From NCBI GenBank assembly GCA_030867875.1, contig JAOWCC010000019.1, positions 104,147,006 through 104,211,005 on the forward strand: a stretch of DNA of 64,000 nt. The letters are read 5' to 3'. The stretch is from Actinernus sp. WN-2022. Taxonomy: Eukaryota; Cnidaria; Anthozoa; Actiniaria; Actinernidae. The notes beneath the pieces were generated by a model that ran no database searches, was not told the origin of the DNA, and worked only from the letters and a program-made list of their open reading frames with translations. The position numbers were made by a program, and so were the translations under genes. Below are positions 1 through 12,815 of the stretch, one piece after another. How positions within the stretch are numbered: position 1 is the stretch's first letter; each line of letters starts with the position of its first letter.

Positions 1-1799
1 ACGCAGAACGATCTTCCACTAAACATCAGATCTTCTGAGAATGTTAATAATTTCAAATCCATACCTTTTTAAGATTGCTTATGATTTGTAATTAGTGTTT
101 ATTTATTTTTAACTCGTTATATCAAGTTTAGCTATGATTATTATTTTTCTTATTTGTATTATAAGCTATATTATTCTATTGCAATGTATAGGTTAAGCAT
201 TCGATAATTGTTTAGATTATAAAGCGCTTAGAACATTTATGTATAAGCGCTATAGAAATTGTAATATTATTATAATTATTATTAACATAATCGCCCTGTA
301 CCGGTTGATTCTCAAGTTAGATGTTTCATTCATGGTTATTGTGATATATTCTGGCCTATATTCGTGTTTGTTACACGCTGTTTCATGTCCCACGGCATGT
401 TAGCAATTTTGCAAAAAGCCACAGTTAGCTTAGGCGTAAGTCAAAAGTATATATTTACTCTCAATCTAAACTAAACACACTGTGGTTTTAAAATTTTAAA
501 TTGTAACCGGGTTTGGTTCATAACCTATTGACTTTGTAGGTGGCCGTATATTTGTCATTTTTAGATACATGTCATGTTATACGCCATACCATGCCATACT
601 GGCTACGTTGAGCCTGCAGATGCAACTTGCCAGCGGTACGAATTTCGAAAAGGTGTCAAAATGTTAGAATCAGTCTAAATACTTCCCCCACTCCAGAAAA
701 CACAGCTTTCACAATGTTTTAAGTCATATCAAAAGCATAACATATTTTTATTTTTAGTCTCGTTGCCATTATGTTGAAAAGTGTACACATACATATTTAG
801 TGTTGATTTTAAGCACTTTGCCTTCTTGCTTGTAATGTCGCCTTGTGGCGGGTGGGCTATTTGGTAGGTCATTCTTACCGCGGAGGCCTGGGTCCAGGCC
901 TGGGGCGTTTTGGCTTTCCTCATTCCGGCGCCATCTTGCTTTCTTCTTTTCATGCCATTTCTAAGTCTAGTTTTATCGTGATTTGGTCAAATTTTCGGTA
1001 ATGATATATCTATTGCTGACAAATATCTATTTGTCAAAATTAAAATAATGCAATGTAGTCCTATTTTCTTTGTAAAAATAGTTATGTAGAGGCCATAATT
1101 AATAAACAAGTGGGCTAAAATTGTATATGACCTCCACGAGAAGGGGGGCTTTAGTGAATTTTGTCTTTAATAATAATTTTCCCCTACCCCCCTCCTTCAT
1201 AAATAATGACCGGTCCCTTACTTTGATTTCTGAACCCATATTTCAAATGTCTTGATAACATTCAACCACTGATCATGAGGACCAGCAGGAGAGACTCCTA
1301 TTTGGAGCATGTGTACTTTAAGTAGTTATTCAAAATCTTGTTCACAAATTGCGTTTAACATTTGATCGAATTTATACAATGTAGCCTGACCATCACTGGG
1401 GCAAGGGAAATTACCTCATTTCAAGAAAACAATTTTTATCTACACAAACCTCTGGCTTTACTTGTTGTATAAAGTAGAAAAATAAGACAATGGCAATTAT
1501 ACAAAATAATGGTACAGTAATCCCAGTACAATACAAATCCACTTTGCACTCAGCTTGAATTTAATATGGCAACTTCAGCCTCGTATATTGTTATATTGCT
1601 GGTTTGCATGTGACGTCATAGCCGCCATGTTGGTGCCCTTAAACAATAGATTGCTCGTTAGCTTCTTTTGTTGGGGCACCAACATGGCCGCCATGCCCTT
1701 TGTCATTTGAATCTCGGGGGATTGAGTGAAAACCAGCAATACTGCTGTTATCAATGGCAAGGCCAATTAAGGCACATATTCTCAGGATGTTTCAAATTA
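1..1799. other. no gene recognised, AT-rich flank
   Basis: I see no coding region, RNA gene or clear mobile element end in this stretch. It is AT-rich with only short open frames lacking any family resemblance. It looks like ordinary non-coding host DNA or decayed repeats. Confidence 0.5.
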
Positions 1800-2113
1800 C
1801 CGTAACTTCAAAGTCCTCAGCAATCCTCAACACAGCACACTGAAGTCCTTTCGCCCTAAGTTTAGAAATTTGCTCCTCGATAATTGCGTCCAGGGGAGAT
1901 ACAACGACCACGATTGAGTTGGATGATCCTTGAACTTGAAGTGCATCAAACACAAACGGTAAATTTTGGTAAATAAACGACTTCCCATAACCGGTCTAAA
2001 CTAATTACCGGTCTAAACTAATTACACGAATAGCTTGCAACTGCTTACTTTTTAAAGAAAACTGTATTTAGCTTTGTAAGTGCGAACTGAATAGCTTCGA
2101 TGAAGTCCGCCAT
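1800..2113 (-). pseudogene. RecQ-like helicase N-terminal relic
   Basis: Reading the minus strand, an ATG at 2113 opens a frame of about 22 codons (MADFIEAIQF start). The frame then shifts. A second piece, read through 1,999-1,800, carries a Walker A box TGYGKSF followed by IVVVVSPLDAIIEEQ, the layout of helicase motifs I and Ia of RecQ-type (SF2) helicases. A 17-bp tandem duplication (ACCGGTCTAAACTAATT, twice near 1,992-2,025 on plus) sits between the pieces and breaks the frame. At least one frameshift plus this duplication separate start and Walker A, so this is a broken copy. Nothing of the later DEAD/DEAH or C-terminal helicase motifs is seen. The family assignment rests on two motifs only. 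Such fragments may be part of a repeated mobile unit rather than a host gene. Confidence 0.5.
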
Positions 2114-3155
2114 TACTGAGAATGCTAAGAGCATGCGCAGTCTCAATGTCCTAGAATCTAGGACATCCGGTTCCGTGTCTTACCAGAGCCGTCACCAGAG
2201 CCTCCGATTTTTCAGTTAGTTGAGGAGGCACTGGGAACGAGAATGGTTTCTATACGTGAAGGTGAGCTTTTGTGAACGTGGGAATTCTTTGCCATTTACT
2301 TAATATGGATTTATTTAGACTCGTGCCACTCCATAGACAGATAAAACAATTGACAACAAAGTTGGTAAACAAATCTTTATTTGTTCTCAACATACATAGA
2401 GTAATGTCTGACAATGATATAACTATTTTACACATTAGTTTGTTGCTGGCTACTTAATTAGTTTTTTATTAGTTTTTGGCATAACAAATCATAAAATGCC
2501 GTATTCACTGTGCTACTATTATAGGAACAAACACAGACATTGAAAGGTAACATCGTTTTGCTCAAATCCAATGGATTTCTATAATTATAATCTATGTTTC
2601 ATTGATGTACTAGCTAGAATCATGATTGTACCTTAAAGGGATTATGTCATGGTGGTGCGCATGCGCGAAAGTCATTGTTCGATCGGTTGCTGTTAAATTG
2701 TCTTAAAGTCTCTTCCCTGAATGCTTGATTAAAATGATTGCACAAACGAGTCATTTTCGTCATACTTTCTTTGATTTTTAAATCATCCCATATATGAGCG
2801 AGGTTGTTCAGTTCATATATTATGAAAATCGCTGAAAATAACTATACTCTGTCCGAACTGGAAATATAAAGGTATCTCACAGTGAATAATAATACTAATA
2901 ATACCTCTTTACATACTTTATATATACGTACTCACACGATTTACACCTCGAGAAACACGTAATAGTTACTGACTAGTGACACAAACAAGATAAAATAATG
3001 GAAATAAGATGACTTACTCCGTGACACAAATCATGATCTCAGTCAAAAAGAAGAGAGCGAATAGTGTGTAATGTGTACTGATTTCTCAACAGTCTATTTC
3101 AAGTGATAAGTTAATTCCTTCGTTCGATTGTGAAATAATCGAGATTCGTGAGTGA

Positions 3156-3334
3156 GTGGGACAAACTACGACACTGACTACGGCACGGTTACTGTACGGC
3201 ATCTCGTGACTTTGAAATGGTTTCCCTATTGTTTGTGTCCTGCTGATCCAATCAAAATACAGAGATACAATACGGTAAGTTACAGTACGGTTACGGTAAG
3301 GATACAGATATGCGTATGCCGTAGTTTGCCCCAC
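3156..3334. repeat. fold-back MITE, about 180 bp
   Basis: The ends are inverted copies: GTGGGACAAACTACG at the left and CGTAGTTTGCCCCAC at the right (one mismatch). The interior has TACGG-rich inverted pieces. I see no transposase and no clear target duplication. Confidence 0.5.
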
Positions 3335-4049
3335 GAATTGAAATCTGCTTTAGACACATACTTAGGCATTGGTTCACTTGCTGTTGTTGTTTCATTTGTT
3401 TTGGGGGTAACAAAAGCACGATTTTAAGCGATTAGGTCTCGTTCCCGGGGTCTCGTTGCAGCCACAACAAAGTGCTACTTGTATCTTAGTTTACAGATAG
3501 CTACATTTGTTCTCTAGTTTGCTGATTCAGTTCATTGAAGACACGTGAAAACACCTCCCTCCGTAAAAACCAACACGTTAAATTTGATTGACACAATGAA
3601 GACACCTCTCTCCACAAAAACCAACACGCTAAATCCCAATTCTATCTGAGGATTAGCCGGTCCTGGCTTTGATCAGCCCTGTGGTTGTTTCAGGTTCCGT
3701 TTGATATTCAGTTTTTTTTATACTGTGCAAAAATTCGAAGCTGAAACGTTTCAAAGACAAAAACCTGTTTTTATCGAATAATTTTCAAAAGTCACGAGAG
3801 AGAGAGAGAGAGAAGTTACAATTTAAAAAATACCGGACACAACCACCTTATTGCTTTCAGGTTTTTTTATTTTGAGAAGATTATATTCGCTGTGTCCGGT
3901 CATTTTAATGTCAACTTATAAACTGTCCTCGGTTTTAATTCATATTTTACAATTCTCGTCTAGGTCTTGACTGTTGTTAGGTTCAGGCCCTGGCTGTTCA
4001 AAGAGTGATTTGAAATGCTATCCACCGGATAAATCCCTGTCCAATGGAT

Positions 4050-4225
4050 ATTGAACAATCTATTCACCGAAACGGAGGTGAATAGTGTTCGCGGCTCGGT
4101 AAATATCCACCACTTTTCACTGACACTGTGGTGAATAATTGTTTTAGTATATACCACACAAGCGAATAGCCATCACCAAATAGTTATTTTATTTTCTGTC
4201 AAATGAACAATCGCGCGAGGTGATC
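4050..4225. repeat. dispersed repeat, copy 1
   Basis: About 175 bp shared in the same orientation with 11,249-11,426. Both contain GTGTTCGCGGCTCGGTAAAT, then ATATACCAC and AAATAGTTATTTTATTTTC, and end near GCGCGAGGTGATC. The internal symmetry of GGTGAATA motifs suggests a MITE-derived repeat. Confidence 0.6.
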
Positions 4226-4497
4226 CGGAAGTGAATATCCTTTGTTATTCACCTCAGTAGCCAATCAGAGCGCGCAAGCATTATCAGTCACTTGTGTGGT
4301 ATATACTAAAACTAGTTAGTTTTACCTATAATTATAAGTTACTGCTACATGTCTTGATTAGCCAATAATTTATATGGCTACTACAGATAGCATGTACCTT
4401 AATTGTCTCCCTCTTAGTTAATATTGCATTCCTTAAAAAATAGTACGAAATCAACTTTTCTGTCCATTGGATAGGAATTTCTCCGATGGAGAGTGTT

Positions 4498-4660
4498 AAG
4501 GTACGGAAACACGCTGCAACATTGTGAGCAATATTGCCAGTAAGTGTTGTTCACGCGGTGCAATTCGTTGCGCGCAATGTTGCCGAAGTAGAACTCCATC
4601 CTACTTCTGCAACATTGCCGGCAATGCTGCGCGCAATATTGCAGCGTGTGCAGGTACCTT
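4498..4660. repeat. fold-back MITE with AAGGTAC ends
   Basis: The 163-bp segment begins AAGGTAC and ends GTACCTT. The arms carry inverted copies of ACACGCTGCAACATTG / CAATATTGCAGCGTGT. A related half-element begins near 5,020 with AAGGTACGGATACGAGGCTG. Confidence 0.55.
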
Positions 4661-5310
4661 TATTCACTCTGGACGACCAAGGCCAGTATAGCAACATTTG
4701 ATGTTATGATATTTCATCTTTTTCTCATTTACGAGTTACCTAGGCTCTCAGTGGTTTTCTATTTTTTCCTCTCGCGCTTTTTTAGAAAACAATTTCCCAA
4801 CTTGTTTTCATTTGGGGAGTAGGAAATATTCTTAAATAGTACGTTTGTCTTGTTATGTCAAAGTTGTTGTGTCGTTAATCATAAGTGGAAAAACAGAAGT
4901 AGACAATTGTATCAAGATATCTTTAAAACAAGGACAGATAGAGCAAACGTTTGGTATTTCAAAACAAATGTAATCGAACTGGTACTGACTGATGGTAGTT
5001 TATCGTTTAAATAAAGAGAATAAGGTACGGATACGAGGCTGCAACATTGCACTCAACTTTGCGGCCAGCAGTTGCTTTGAAATAGAGTTGACACGCGCTG
5101 CAATATTTCGTACAACATTACAACAATTTCAGAGGTGGTTGTACCGATACTCACAAAACAGCTGGGGAATTTAAAATTATTCAATCTCTAATTCTTCGAC
5201 ATAACAACAGTATAACATTATAAGCAATGCCTACCCTAATCAAATTATTTGATTTGTTGTTCTGGGCGGTTTTGTCAGACCTTTTTATCCACCCATATCT
5301 AGACCATCTT

Positions 5311-5794
5311 CAAGGGCACCCAACGAAGTTTTCGGTTAAAAAGCTGTTCGGGAGAGTAAGTTAGCCTAAAACTTTCGAATTTGAAAAAATTGTCCCTAGA
5401 AAATTGTTTTCTGAAATACTGGCTAGAAAATTTGTTTTCAATCCCTAGGGAGGGAGACTAAAAGGTTTTCCCTAAAATATTCGTACTTCCCAATTCGTCT
5501 GATCAATAGAGTCAGAACAGGAAAAAAGAATCCCTAAAAAATTCGTACCTACACAAAACTTTGCAACATGAAGTTACTTGGGCTAGAAAATTCTTGTTAT
5601 GTTCTAGACTACTAACAAATTCGTAGGCCGGGAATATTTTGCCATAGTATTTTCGGTTGACCCGATTTCCACCTAGAAAATCCGAACAGCTAATAGCTTT
5701 CTAGAATACGTCAAAAGACATAGTATAGGCGCCTTAAAATGGCTAGATAAGCTGCGGACAACGAATTTCAAAAAGTACTCGTTGGGTGCCCTTG
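5311..5794. repeat. MITE with 16-bp CAAGGGCACCCAACGA ends
   Basis: Perfect 16-bp terminal inverted repeats (CAAGGGCACCCAACGA and its complement) bound 484 bp. The interior repeats a TAGAAAATT motif several times. No transposase is present. I could not settle on a target duplication. Confidence 0.55.
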
Positions 5795-8528
5795 CATGCA
5801 TCTTTACCGCACAGATATCATTGTAGTCGCCATCTCGAAAGCTTAATTAAATCTGTTAGCTCTAGTGCCGAATTCTCTTTCAAATTCTGGAACTAAGACA
5901 CATTGGAATTTATCCTTCCTTCCCATGTTATCGATTGATGTCAGGGCACAAGTTAGTCCAAGAGAACAGGAGCAGACATTGCTAATCGCAGGCTGTGAAA
6001 ATAATGAGATGAAAACGGTTATTACTTACTTGTAAGTTTTAAAATTTTACGCAGTGAAGAGTGAGTGTTGAAAAGCTTGGATTACATATATTGACTGAAG
6101 GTACAGAAACGCTGCATATACCCCTACAACTAGTAGTAATCGTAGATTATGAATGTGCGTTCGACATATTTTTTTGTAAGAGAAAGGACTGTGGTAACAC
6201 AAACGGCTGAAAGATTGCTGCAATGATGTTGACGGTGTAAGTAATCCTGATCAAAAATGCTTGTTTTTAACTAATGTGAAATTTTTGATGTATTGACTTA
6301 TAAGTTAATATACAAGGGAATGCATCTGGGTATAAAACTGTAATTATCTTTGTGTAACATTAAATCATTGGATGCAATGCTTATGTGGCTACATGTATAC
6401 ATGTGTGTTTTAATTTATATGGCTATGGCATTCATTTGAGCATTAATTCATAGCACATTTGTCTGTGTGGTATACAGTGTACAGCAATAATTGGAGTTAG
6501 CGTAGAACACAAATCAACTCTATTAGCTAGCTATTGCTATTCAGATGTGTATAAACTGCATTTCAGTTCCCACAATACTAAGTACATTCCAGTGTAGAAC
6601 ATAAAATATATATGCATGTGTATACTGAGTACACCCCATGCAGTTCCTTAGATCAGTCACAGTATTTTTCAAGTGAAAACAAGGTTGGCTGCCATTGTTT
6701 AGTTGCAGAATAATTTATGGTCAATGTTGTAGCCGGGTCCTGGCTTTGATCAGCCTTGTTTCAGGTCCGTCAGAAATTCAGTGTAGATTAATCGATTAGG
6801 GAACACAGCAATGAACTCAGTACTTTAAATTTCCCTCACCTCGTACTGTGTTGATTTTCCAGTTCCTTGGCATATCAAAATGTCGTTATAGATTAACTCT
6901 CTGCCTGAATATGTTAGTGTTGAATATTTGTATAACCAACTGATGTACACAGTGTCGCAACTCATACAAGATACGGCGATTACGGGTATCTAGAAAACTC
7001 AGACCTAGATTTCTCTTCGGCCAGGTCATCTTACTGTTTGTAGTTTTGGTATCTGTATGTATGGACAGCACTTGATTCGATTCAGTTCTCTGTTCAACGA
7101 CCGCGCCGACAAAACAGACCATGTTTGACTTGATATAGTTTGGACATCAGACTTTGTCGGATGCTACAGGCTTTGATATATCGTGCTTGCTAACTTTTTA
7201 AACATTATTGCATTGGATTGGGAAAAAAATAAAGACACTTATACTCGACGTTGCTCCGAGCATCGTGTATATAGTTACCAGTTCCCCCGCCGTTCATGAT
7301 ATCGAGGCATTTTGTAATACGCCTACGAAAAAAACCTTTTCTGAACTTTTTTTTGGCTACCGGCAAACACGTCACACACAGGCACAGGGAACCCGTCACC
7401 AGATTAGGTTGCGTTCTCCTTCGTCGAACGTGCAGCGTGGTTGATGCAAGGTTACATGGCAGTCGTCAAAATCCATTGTTACGTAGCCATGTTTTCCAGA
7501 TGCAACCCACGCTCTCATTGGTTGATTCGGGATCACGTGGCAACAATTCGATTGTAACCGGCACGTAAAGATTGGTATGACGTGACGCGCGCGCCACGTT
7601 AGATAAAGGCGGGACAAGAAAAATCACAGCGAGTAGGGAGCAGAGGAAATGAAAACTCGCTAAAATCGCTTCATATCAACCCTGTTACCACACAGACAGC
7701 AAGTAATACAGTATGGAAGCAAGGTAAGGCATTTTATTCATCAATTCTTTCGTATTTCTAACTCGTTGAAATTCCCATACAAACGCTGTAAGTATTAGCT
7801 AGATATTTAGAGCTTGGGCTGCCTGTGGAAAAATATGTTTACTAAAACTCAGGCAAAAGGAATTTTATAATTGTTGCTATTTAACAAATCTCGGAAAACT
7901 CGAGGATCTCGGAGAAACAAAACTCACTGTTTCCCTCGGGGCCATGCAGTCATTAAGTGTTTAATAATGTATCCATGCACTCTTAGTGAGATTGGTCAAT
8001 TCATTGATTTTAGAATGAAAACAAATCCTTACAAAGCCAGAGCCGTATGTGAGTTTATAGCTCACCACTTTATGTTTAATTATTTTTTAGATTATGCTTA
8101 CACTATAAGTTGAACCGATCGACCTTATTCAAAGTGAGTGGAGTTTCACCATTTCGATAATTTTAATAAGCCACATGGACAGAAAACTGACTAACATTAC
8201 TGTCTACGTGAAAGACCATGTCAGGGATCTTGGTAAAATTTGAGTGCTGTATTGCTGCCAAGTTATTCAGTAGTTTGAAATTTAAGAGATCCCTATTTAA
8301 AAAAAATTATCGGCGCCTCGCCTATCATCTCAACAGCAATTTTCTGTTACCTTACATCCCAACATATCATTTGATATCACTTATCCTATAGATACGATAT
8401 TTCATCATTTAGCTCTTCACATTCAGTTACACTCCAAATTATAGAAATTAGGAGGTACCCATTATGAATAAGATTAACTAAAATACATACATCACTAGAA
8501 GAATTATGGTTCACTCTCAGCCCCTTAC

Positions 8529-9724
8529 CAACAAAGAAGGAACACAGCGATTTCCGAGCGCCGGCCTCTTCTTACATACTTTGAGTTTAGATTTGTGGAG
8601 CGGCACGCAGCACTCGTCCTCGCTACAGTCACCATTACTATCGCATTGCATCCAGTGAGTCTAAAGGATTCGATTACATATAGTTAGGGTACTTGAAAAC
8701 ATAGGGGATCTAAAATGTTAAAATTATTTTGTCTGTTGCTGTTTTTTGTTTTGTTTTGTTGTTGTTGTTTTTTTTTGGGGGGGAGGGGAGGGTGTGTTCT
8801 TGGATACCTGAGGGGTTCTTTAAAATTAACAATTTATTGTTGTTGTTGAAATTGAACCCTTAGAAATGAAATATGTGGGATTTTTCTTGTTGAGGAAGCA
8901 GTAGCTAATATAGAAAACAGTACTGTACTGACAAGGCTAAGAATCGGCGATCATGTACTGCGCATCGAAAGAGATCCGGTTATAAACGGACCGTGTAAAC
9001 CCCCAGCAGACAGAACATGCCCACACTAAAGTACAAGATATATAGAAGACGAGATACACTTTCTAACAACATGTAATTTATACGGTGACATGAAAACAAA
9101 GTTCTCAAATATCTTCCAGCAAAAACATGGTCTTTATATTAACTACTTCTCAATGCATCCGCGCGACAAGCATTATAAAATGTTGATAAATCCTCCGCCA
9201 TGTCTAGAATAAAAAACACCGCATTCATACATGAATGTTACGAAAAAAGAAAAATGCTTTACGGGCATACTTAGTTTATTGTTAATTAATAAGAAAGGTA
9301 GCTATAATGTGATATTGGTCTTGGATACTTCATATGTGCCGTGATCTTGTATTTACAAGGTAGCCAATAACAAAGAAAAACTTGATATCATTTGTTGGGA
9401 TGCGGGGGTGGGCAGGGAATTAAAAAGTACCAGACAGACATTAGCCGGCACGATCTAGCACGTTCAAATATTGAACTATAACAAAAGCTAAGGAAAACAA
9501 GTACAATATATTGCAATCTTACGGGCTGTGATATCATTAGCACAGTTTATGTATAGTTACAGGACTATGTTAGTTCAGTGAAGACATACATACATATTCA
9601 ATAACTGTAATGTTTTACTCACCAATCTTTCTTCGCGTCTCGGATATTCTTCTCGGTGCATTGGAACACTGCTTGCCACAGATACTACACCAAGAATGAA
9701 GACTGCGGAGCTAAAACAACTCAT
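8529..9724 (-). CDS. secreted cysteine-rich peptide, two exons seen
   Basis: Exon 1 (9,724-9,623) encodes 34 residues beginning with ATG and a hydrophobic signal peptide (residues about 5-20), followed by a charged segment with Arg/Glu pairs that could be a propeptide. It ends at a consensus donor (TTG, then GTGAGT). Exon 2 (8,660-8,529) starts after an AG acceptor in the same phase 0 and encodes 44 residues with six cysteines spaced C-x5-C-x4-CC-x10-C-x9-C. It ends at another good donor (TTG, then GTAAGG), again phase 0; if that donor is not used, a stop follows three codons later. The cysteine spacing matches the first half of the colipase-like fold of prokineticin (AVIT) and Dickkopf C-terminal domains; a knottin-type peptide is the alternative. 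A third exon with the remaining cysteines should lie below 8,529, but I could not find it. Role (signalling or defence peptide) is unknown. The signal peptide, phase match and promoter make this the best host gene here. Confidence 0.65.
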
Positions 9725-9794
9725 CGTGTTGGCCAAGTAAAGCGACGAAGTCACTGATAAATAAATAAATTTTGTATGAAATTGTAGAATAAAT

Positions 9795-9827
9795 AACTGA
9801 GTGTGCGAAGTCGTGCTCCCTTTTATA
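9795..9827 (-). promoter_or_regulatory. TATA box and initiator of the secreted peptide gene
   Basis: On the minus strand a TATAAAAG box lies at 9,827-9,820. A TCAGTT initiator-like element at 9,800-9,795 is placed about 27 bp downstream, the expected spacing for TBP-dependent transcription. The start codon at 9,724 is about 75 nt further on, giving a short 5' leader. Confidence 0.6.
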
Positions 9828-11002
9828 GTCACAAAAGCAAAACAACATGATGGTGTTTGCGTGGGATAACGGAACATGTTATGCAATTCTGTTATCGATC
9901 TACCTTCCGTTTGTCAACTGTTATGGTTTTTGTCGAACCAAACAATCGAGTAGCGCGCGGGTGATAAAGATAATAATCATCATTGCTATTTGTAGCTACT
10001 CAAGTTTACCTAATCATCGACTCTTCTAATCTCCATACCAGAAAGTCGTAAACTAAGAGCACTTGAATAAAACTAGATCCGGTTTGAGAATAAAAGGCTT
10101 ATACAACCGGGTTGTCATAATATTGTTTCTGAAAATCGCCCAGATTTTAATTTAAAAAATCAAAAAATCGGCACGTGTTGCCACATTTTTTAATTTCAGT
10201 TTATTCAAAACCGTACCACTCCCCCACCACGCCTCGAGCACGGGACCATCCGGCGTAATAAACATGAGTGGGGTTTGGGTGCTAGCCAGCTGATGTGAAC
10301 TTCACCACCGATCTATTTCTTCACCTGAGAATGTTTCTATGTAGTCGGTAGTCGAGTACTAGCTGTTTGATTCTGAATGATCTTATACCTGATTTAAATG
10401 AAGTGCGAACTCTCGGAATTCTGTATGTCAATCGACTGACGTTGTTCGACCGCCGACTGCACGACTGTCCGTCGTTTTCTATTCCGAATGAATCGCAAGG
10501 AAAATTTCTGTGTATAGACTGAACTGTTATAGGATTCGAGCGAATTTTGAGGTGTTTATAATTGCTTTGTGCCTATACTAAGGGATTTGGTATGCATAAA
10601 GTCTGGCGCCGGGAGCAGTGTTGCGAATATATATCTCCAGAAAATATCGATTAGCTCTTATTATTCCCTAGTAACTCTCTAAGAAGGAATTCAAGAAGTT
10701 ATTTAATCTAATTATTAAGACAAGTCTTAGCTACGTGGATTCTCGTTTAGCGACCGCTCTAATGAAACATAAACACGCGCCATTACTTTCATTGTTTCAC
10801 ATTTTACAGACAAATACGGCACTTCGCCAGACTCCACACACAGACGCTTTAAAATTCACTCGAATACCATAGGTATGCTATCATTGTATCAGCACAGAAA
10901 GTTTGGTTGCGATACATTCAACTAGAAAACGAAATATCAAACTTACCACGAACTCGACACTGAGGAACTTCATCCCAGTCGAAGCTAAGCTCAGGACTGA
11001 TA

Positions 11003-11160
11003 CAAGACGCCAACTTGCCATACCTTATATTGCAGTCTTGTATGGCATTTTGCCGACCATCGGATGATAGAAAACTAGAACGAGTCAGCGAAAGATGGTT
11101 AAGAGAGCAGTTTACTGCGATTGGAACTCTTCCTATAATGTTCCTATAGTGAGTTACTTT
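11003..11160 (+). pseudogene. non-LTR retrotransposon C-terminal scrap
   Basis: The plus strand reads FCRPSDDRKLERVSERWLRE and then, after a one-base shift, AVYCDWNSSYN. This is the segment just after the reverse transcriptase of CR1/jockey-like LINEs, where a K-x-E-R-V-x-E-R-x-L-R motif precedes a short DWN/SY motif. Only about 50 codons survive and the frame is broken. The family is fairly clear, the clade is not. Confidence 0.55.
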
Positions 11161-11248
11161 TACGTACCCGGATGATGAGTCTGTACACTACAATATTTAA
11201 ACGTCTACAGGAGTAGCCAATTTTATGTTTAAAGTCAAGAATGGACTA

Positions 11249-11426
11249 TTGAACAATTATTCACCGAATTGGACGTGAATAGTGTTCGCGGCTCGGTAAA
11301 TATCCACCACTATTCACTGACACTGAGGTGAATAATTGTTTTATTATATACCACGCAAGTGAACAGCCAGCACCAAATAGTTATTTTATTTTCTGTCAAA
11401 TGGACAAAAACTCGCGCGAGGTGATC
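11249..11426. repeat. dispersed repeat, copy 2
   Basis: Direct copy of 4,050-4,225 with scattered substitutions and a small insertion before GCGCGAGGTGATC. Confidence 0.6.
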
Positions 11427-12369
11427 GCTGCTTCGTTCGGAGGTGAATAGCACCAATATGTCCATGCATAGGTTTCAGTACCAAATGAATATGTCCATAG
11501 GTTTAAACCCCGTATGTCCTTGCATTAAAATTAACTAAAACATGCAGTGGAACCATGCAGAATTCGAATTATGAGAAGAAGCTTGTGTTTAATGCCAGAG
11601 GTCCATTACAACAGGTAGTTCAGTTCAAATAACTCTAGATGAATCATATTTACCATCAGTCCTCTTTTAGATTATCGCAAAAGTACTAGAAAAGGTTTGA
11701 GAAAGTTAATATATACGTTTTCGCTCTTAACAACTGTCTACTGAACGCTACAAAGAAGTGAATATTAAGGGCTACATCAGTATAACTCGACTAGACGGTA
11801 AACTCTGATCATTACACGTCTACAAAGGGTAGCCAGTCCTAAAGGAAGCATTAAAGCTCATGTTCTTTAAATTTATTGGAAATTAGCTCCATGCTGTAAT
11901 CAATGACATATTAAATAAAATGTTATTCAAATCCATTTGAAGATGAGGGAGTTACTTGATTAGATATCTTTTATATCGTTAATTGTTATCGATGTTTTCT
12001 GTGTGAGTTATTCAATGTTGGAGTACGTAAGTATGTTTAGTGTTAGACTCGGAAACAAAGCTTAACACGAACATTCAGAGATAAAAGGAGTTAAACTATT
12101 AACTTAGATTGTTTACTGATGGCATGATGCGTAGTCGAGAGGTTATTTCATAGGCGGAAACCTTAAGGCGACTTAAGCAAAACTGATTATAAGGAGTAAC
12201 TGCTGTATACCCTCTTAAAGCGACTTAATGCGATTTAATGCGATTTAAGGCGACTTTAGGACCCGAAGTAGACCTAAGAAGTTTGTAGTGACAGTAAGTC
12301 AAATGAATAGATAGGAGTTCTTAGAACAGTTTAATTGTCCATATAATAAAAAGAAAATTACGCGGTCAG

Positions 12370-12475
12370 GTTTGAAGATATGAAGTTTATCCTCTCGAGT
12401 CCAAAACATCTCACTCGTTCGCTGCGCTCACTCGTAAAATGTTTTCGACTCTAGATCTCGAGGATAAACTTAATA
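12370..12475. repeat. imperfect palindrome, about 105 bp
   Basis: GATATGAAGTTTATCCTCTCGAG at the left is matched by the complement of CTCGAGGATAAACTTAATATC at the right. The centre is rich in CACTCGTTCGCTGCGCTCACTCG. It is a probable fold-back element. Confidence 0.5.
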
Positions 12476-12509
12476 TCTCCGTACCACCGTGTAATATCTT
12501 CTATATATA

Positions 12510-12815
12510 GTGCTAGGACCATAGAATATACAAAACAGCCTCTAGGGATTACAATACAATGAAGATCTGATAGCTCTAGTGCATGCTAGGACCATGCAGC
12601 AGCATTTGCTGTTGGTATGCAAAATAGTCTCGAGGTATTACAATACAATGAAGATAGCCCTAGTTATAGTATCAACAGCATTGTTGTCGATATGCAAGAG
12701 TCTTGAGGCCGGGGGATTGCAATATAATGAATTATGATAGCCATAGTGGTAGGATCAGTAGCATCGTTGTTGATATGCAAAGCAATCTCGAGGGATTATA
12801 GTACAATGAAGATAA
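12510..12815. repeat. degenerate tandem repeat, about 75-85 bp unit, four units
   Basis: Each unit contains GATATGCAAAR-like text, then CTCGAGGGATTACAATACAA-like text and TGAAGAT. The four copies differ by substitutions and small indels. There is no coding potential. Confidence 0.55.

Larger units (their letters stand above)
2114..8528. other. non-coding host DNA with scattered MITEs
   Basis: No gene is recognisable. The stretch contains the fold-back elements listed separately (3.2, 4.5 and 5.3 kb), a short GA repeat near 3,797-3,812, a dispersed repeat at 4,050-4,225, and two copies of a short repeat containing GTCCTGGCTTTGATCAGCC (near 3,660 and 6,736). Bases 7,640-7,790 resemble 16,110-16,270 in the same orientation. 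Confidence 0.45.

Noticed and set aside
7205..7399. Third exon of the secreted cysteine-rich gene (CLCVTCLPVAKKK text)
   Set aside because: No acceptor with a pyrimidine tract, and the cysteine pattern does not complete the fold convincingly.
10946..11135. Minus-strand exon ending at a CGTG/GTAAGT donor with sushi-like W...P-C text
   Set aside because: The plus strand of the same bases reads a LINE motif (RKLERVSERWLRE, CDWNSSYN) far better, and the acceptor side lacks a pyrimidine tract. The minus frame is chance.
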